39,137 nucleotides of DNA from Candidatus Nanopelagicaceae bacterium (GTDB lineage: Bacteria > Actinomycetota > Actinomycetes > Nanopelagicales > Nanopelagicaceae), in assembly GCA_018882885.1 (NCBI GenBank), contig VERG01000015.1, forward strand, positions 1 to 39,137. Direction: 5' to 3'. Positions 38,828-39,137 of this stretch are shown in pieces. Under the pieces are notes generated by a model. It made no database searches. It was not told where the DNA came from and saw only the letters and a program-made list of their open reading frames with translations. Made by a program: the position numbers and the translations under genes. Each line of letters opens with the position of its first letter. Within the stretch, counting starts at the first letter, position 1.

Positions 38828-39137
38828 GATGAGACCTTATCGCTCCATTTCTTAGTTAGCCAAATGAAGATCGGGACCATAATTACTGAAACCACCGCTG
38901 CGGGAGCCCAAGCAATCTCTGGGGTGGTGAACAAGCTGGCAGATGGAAGTGCGGAGTCCTCGCTAGAGGCAAGCACTCCAGAAAGTAAGTTGTTTGCAAA
39001 GTGGGCGCCAATTGCTAACTCGAGGGTTTTGTCTCGGAAGGTAACCCAGGCCAACATGAAGCCAACCGCGCCATAACTGATGATTGGGAAGTAGAGCTCA
39101 TTTCCGGCAACCTCTGGATTGGCCATGTGGGGTAGGG
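38824..39137 (-). CDS. CPBP intramembrane metalloprotease family, C-terminal part (cut by right edge)
   Basis: About 104 residues are visible; the frame stays open to the edge (LPHMANPE...). FMLAWVTFRDKTLELAIGAHFANNLL contains the last conserved His/Asn motif of CPBP (Abi) proteins, and the upstream LPH matches the second His motif. The EExxxR motif would lie outside the window. Two helices remain, then a basic tail (WLTKKWSDKVSS). Members process CAAX-like or other substrates in the membrane, and many are of unknown role. It overlaps the M13 gene by 4 nt. Confidence 0.8.
   Translation of the reverse strand, partial: LPHMANPEVAGNELYFPIISYGAVGFMLAWVTFRDKTLELAIGAHFANNLLSGVLASSEDSALPSASLFTTPEIAWAPAAVVSVIMVPIFIWLTKKWSDKVSS

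Noticed and set aside
1-39137. CRISPR arrays, insertion sequences, tRNA or rRNA genes and phage genes
   Set aside because: No regularly spaced repeats, transposase motifs, cloverleaf-like segments or rRNA-like stretches were seen on reading the window. A tRNAscan or repeat search could confirm this.

Overview
The window looks like a compact, low-to-moderate GC (roughly 45 percent by eye) actinobacterial chromosome. Indicators are a cytoplasmic Zmp1-type M13 peptidase, a mycothiol-synthase-like double GNAT protein, a WHG-type TetR regulator, a Sensor-domain/LuxR regulator, very short intergenic gaps and frequent start codons placed right after a -10 box. A freshwater streamlined actinobacterium (Nanopelagicales/acI-like) is my best guess, but this is inference. 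No tRNA, rRNA, transposase, phage gene or CRISPR array was seen, and there is no gene-free stretch longer than 300 bases.

Left part (1-9000): a minus-strand export/redox operon (a membrane protein, an NAD-dependent epimerase-like protein and an MMPL transporter cut by the left edge) faces a TetR regulator. A plus-strand cluster follows: an XRE regulator with a palindromic operator, a two-part membrane protein, a small multidrug-export protein and a DUF418 protein. Next come two GNAT acetyltransferases (one with an apparent one-base frameshift), an APH-like kinase and a free-standing TipAS drug-binding domain.

Middle (9000-20300): a DEAD-box RNA helicase; a two-domain VOC/extradiol dioxygenase-like protein divergent from a DinB protein; a CstR-like persulfide-responsive operon (repressor, rhodanese lipoprotein, CoA-disulfide reductase-rhodanese fusion and an overlooked 37-residue Cys-rich protein) behind a perfect 18-bp palindrome; an iron-sulfur (6-4) photolyase; a luciferase-like monooxygenase coupled to NhaA; a DUF2231 membrane protein; and a gamma-glutamyltransferase. 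The dioxygenase-like and monooxygenase genes share almost identical operator-promoters with a MarR/RosR-like palindrome, so they probably form one electrophile/oxidant-responsive regulon.

Right part (20300-39137): a membrane Sensor-LuxR one-component regulator precedes an ABC exporter, a DinB protein and a CPA2 antiporter. Then come a MshD-like acetyltransferase, a DUF305 lipoprotein, and a tRNA-guanine transglycosylase flanked by two paralogous MFS transporters. A complete peptide ABC importer follows (binding protein, two permeases, fused double ATPase). It is interrupted by an antisense PH-domain membrane protein and followed by an M13 peptidase and the end of a CPBP protease. The importer, M13 peptidase and gamma-glutamyltransferase together suggest a peptide-consuming lifestyle.

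The main window-wide signal is regulatory: 13 intact genes plus one disrupted gene start exactly 6 nt after a TANNNT-like hexamer, the expected geometry of leaderless transcripts.
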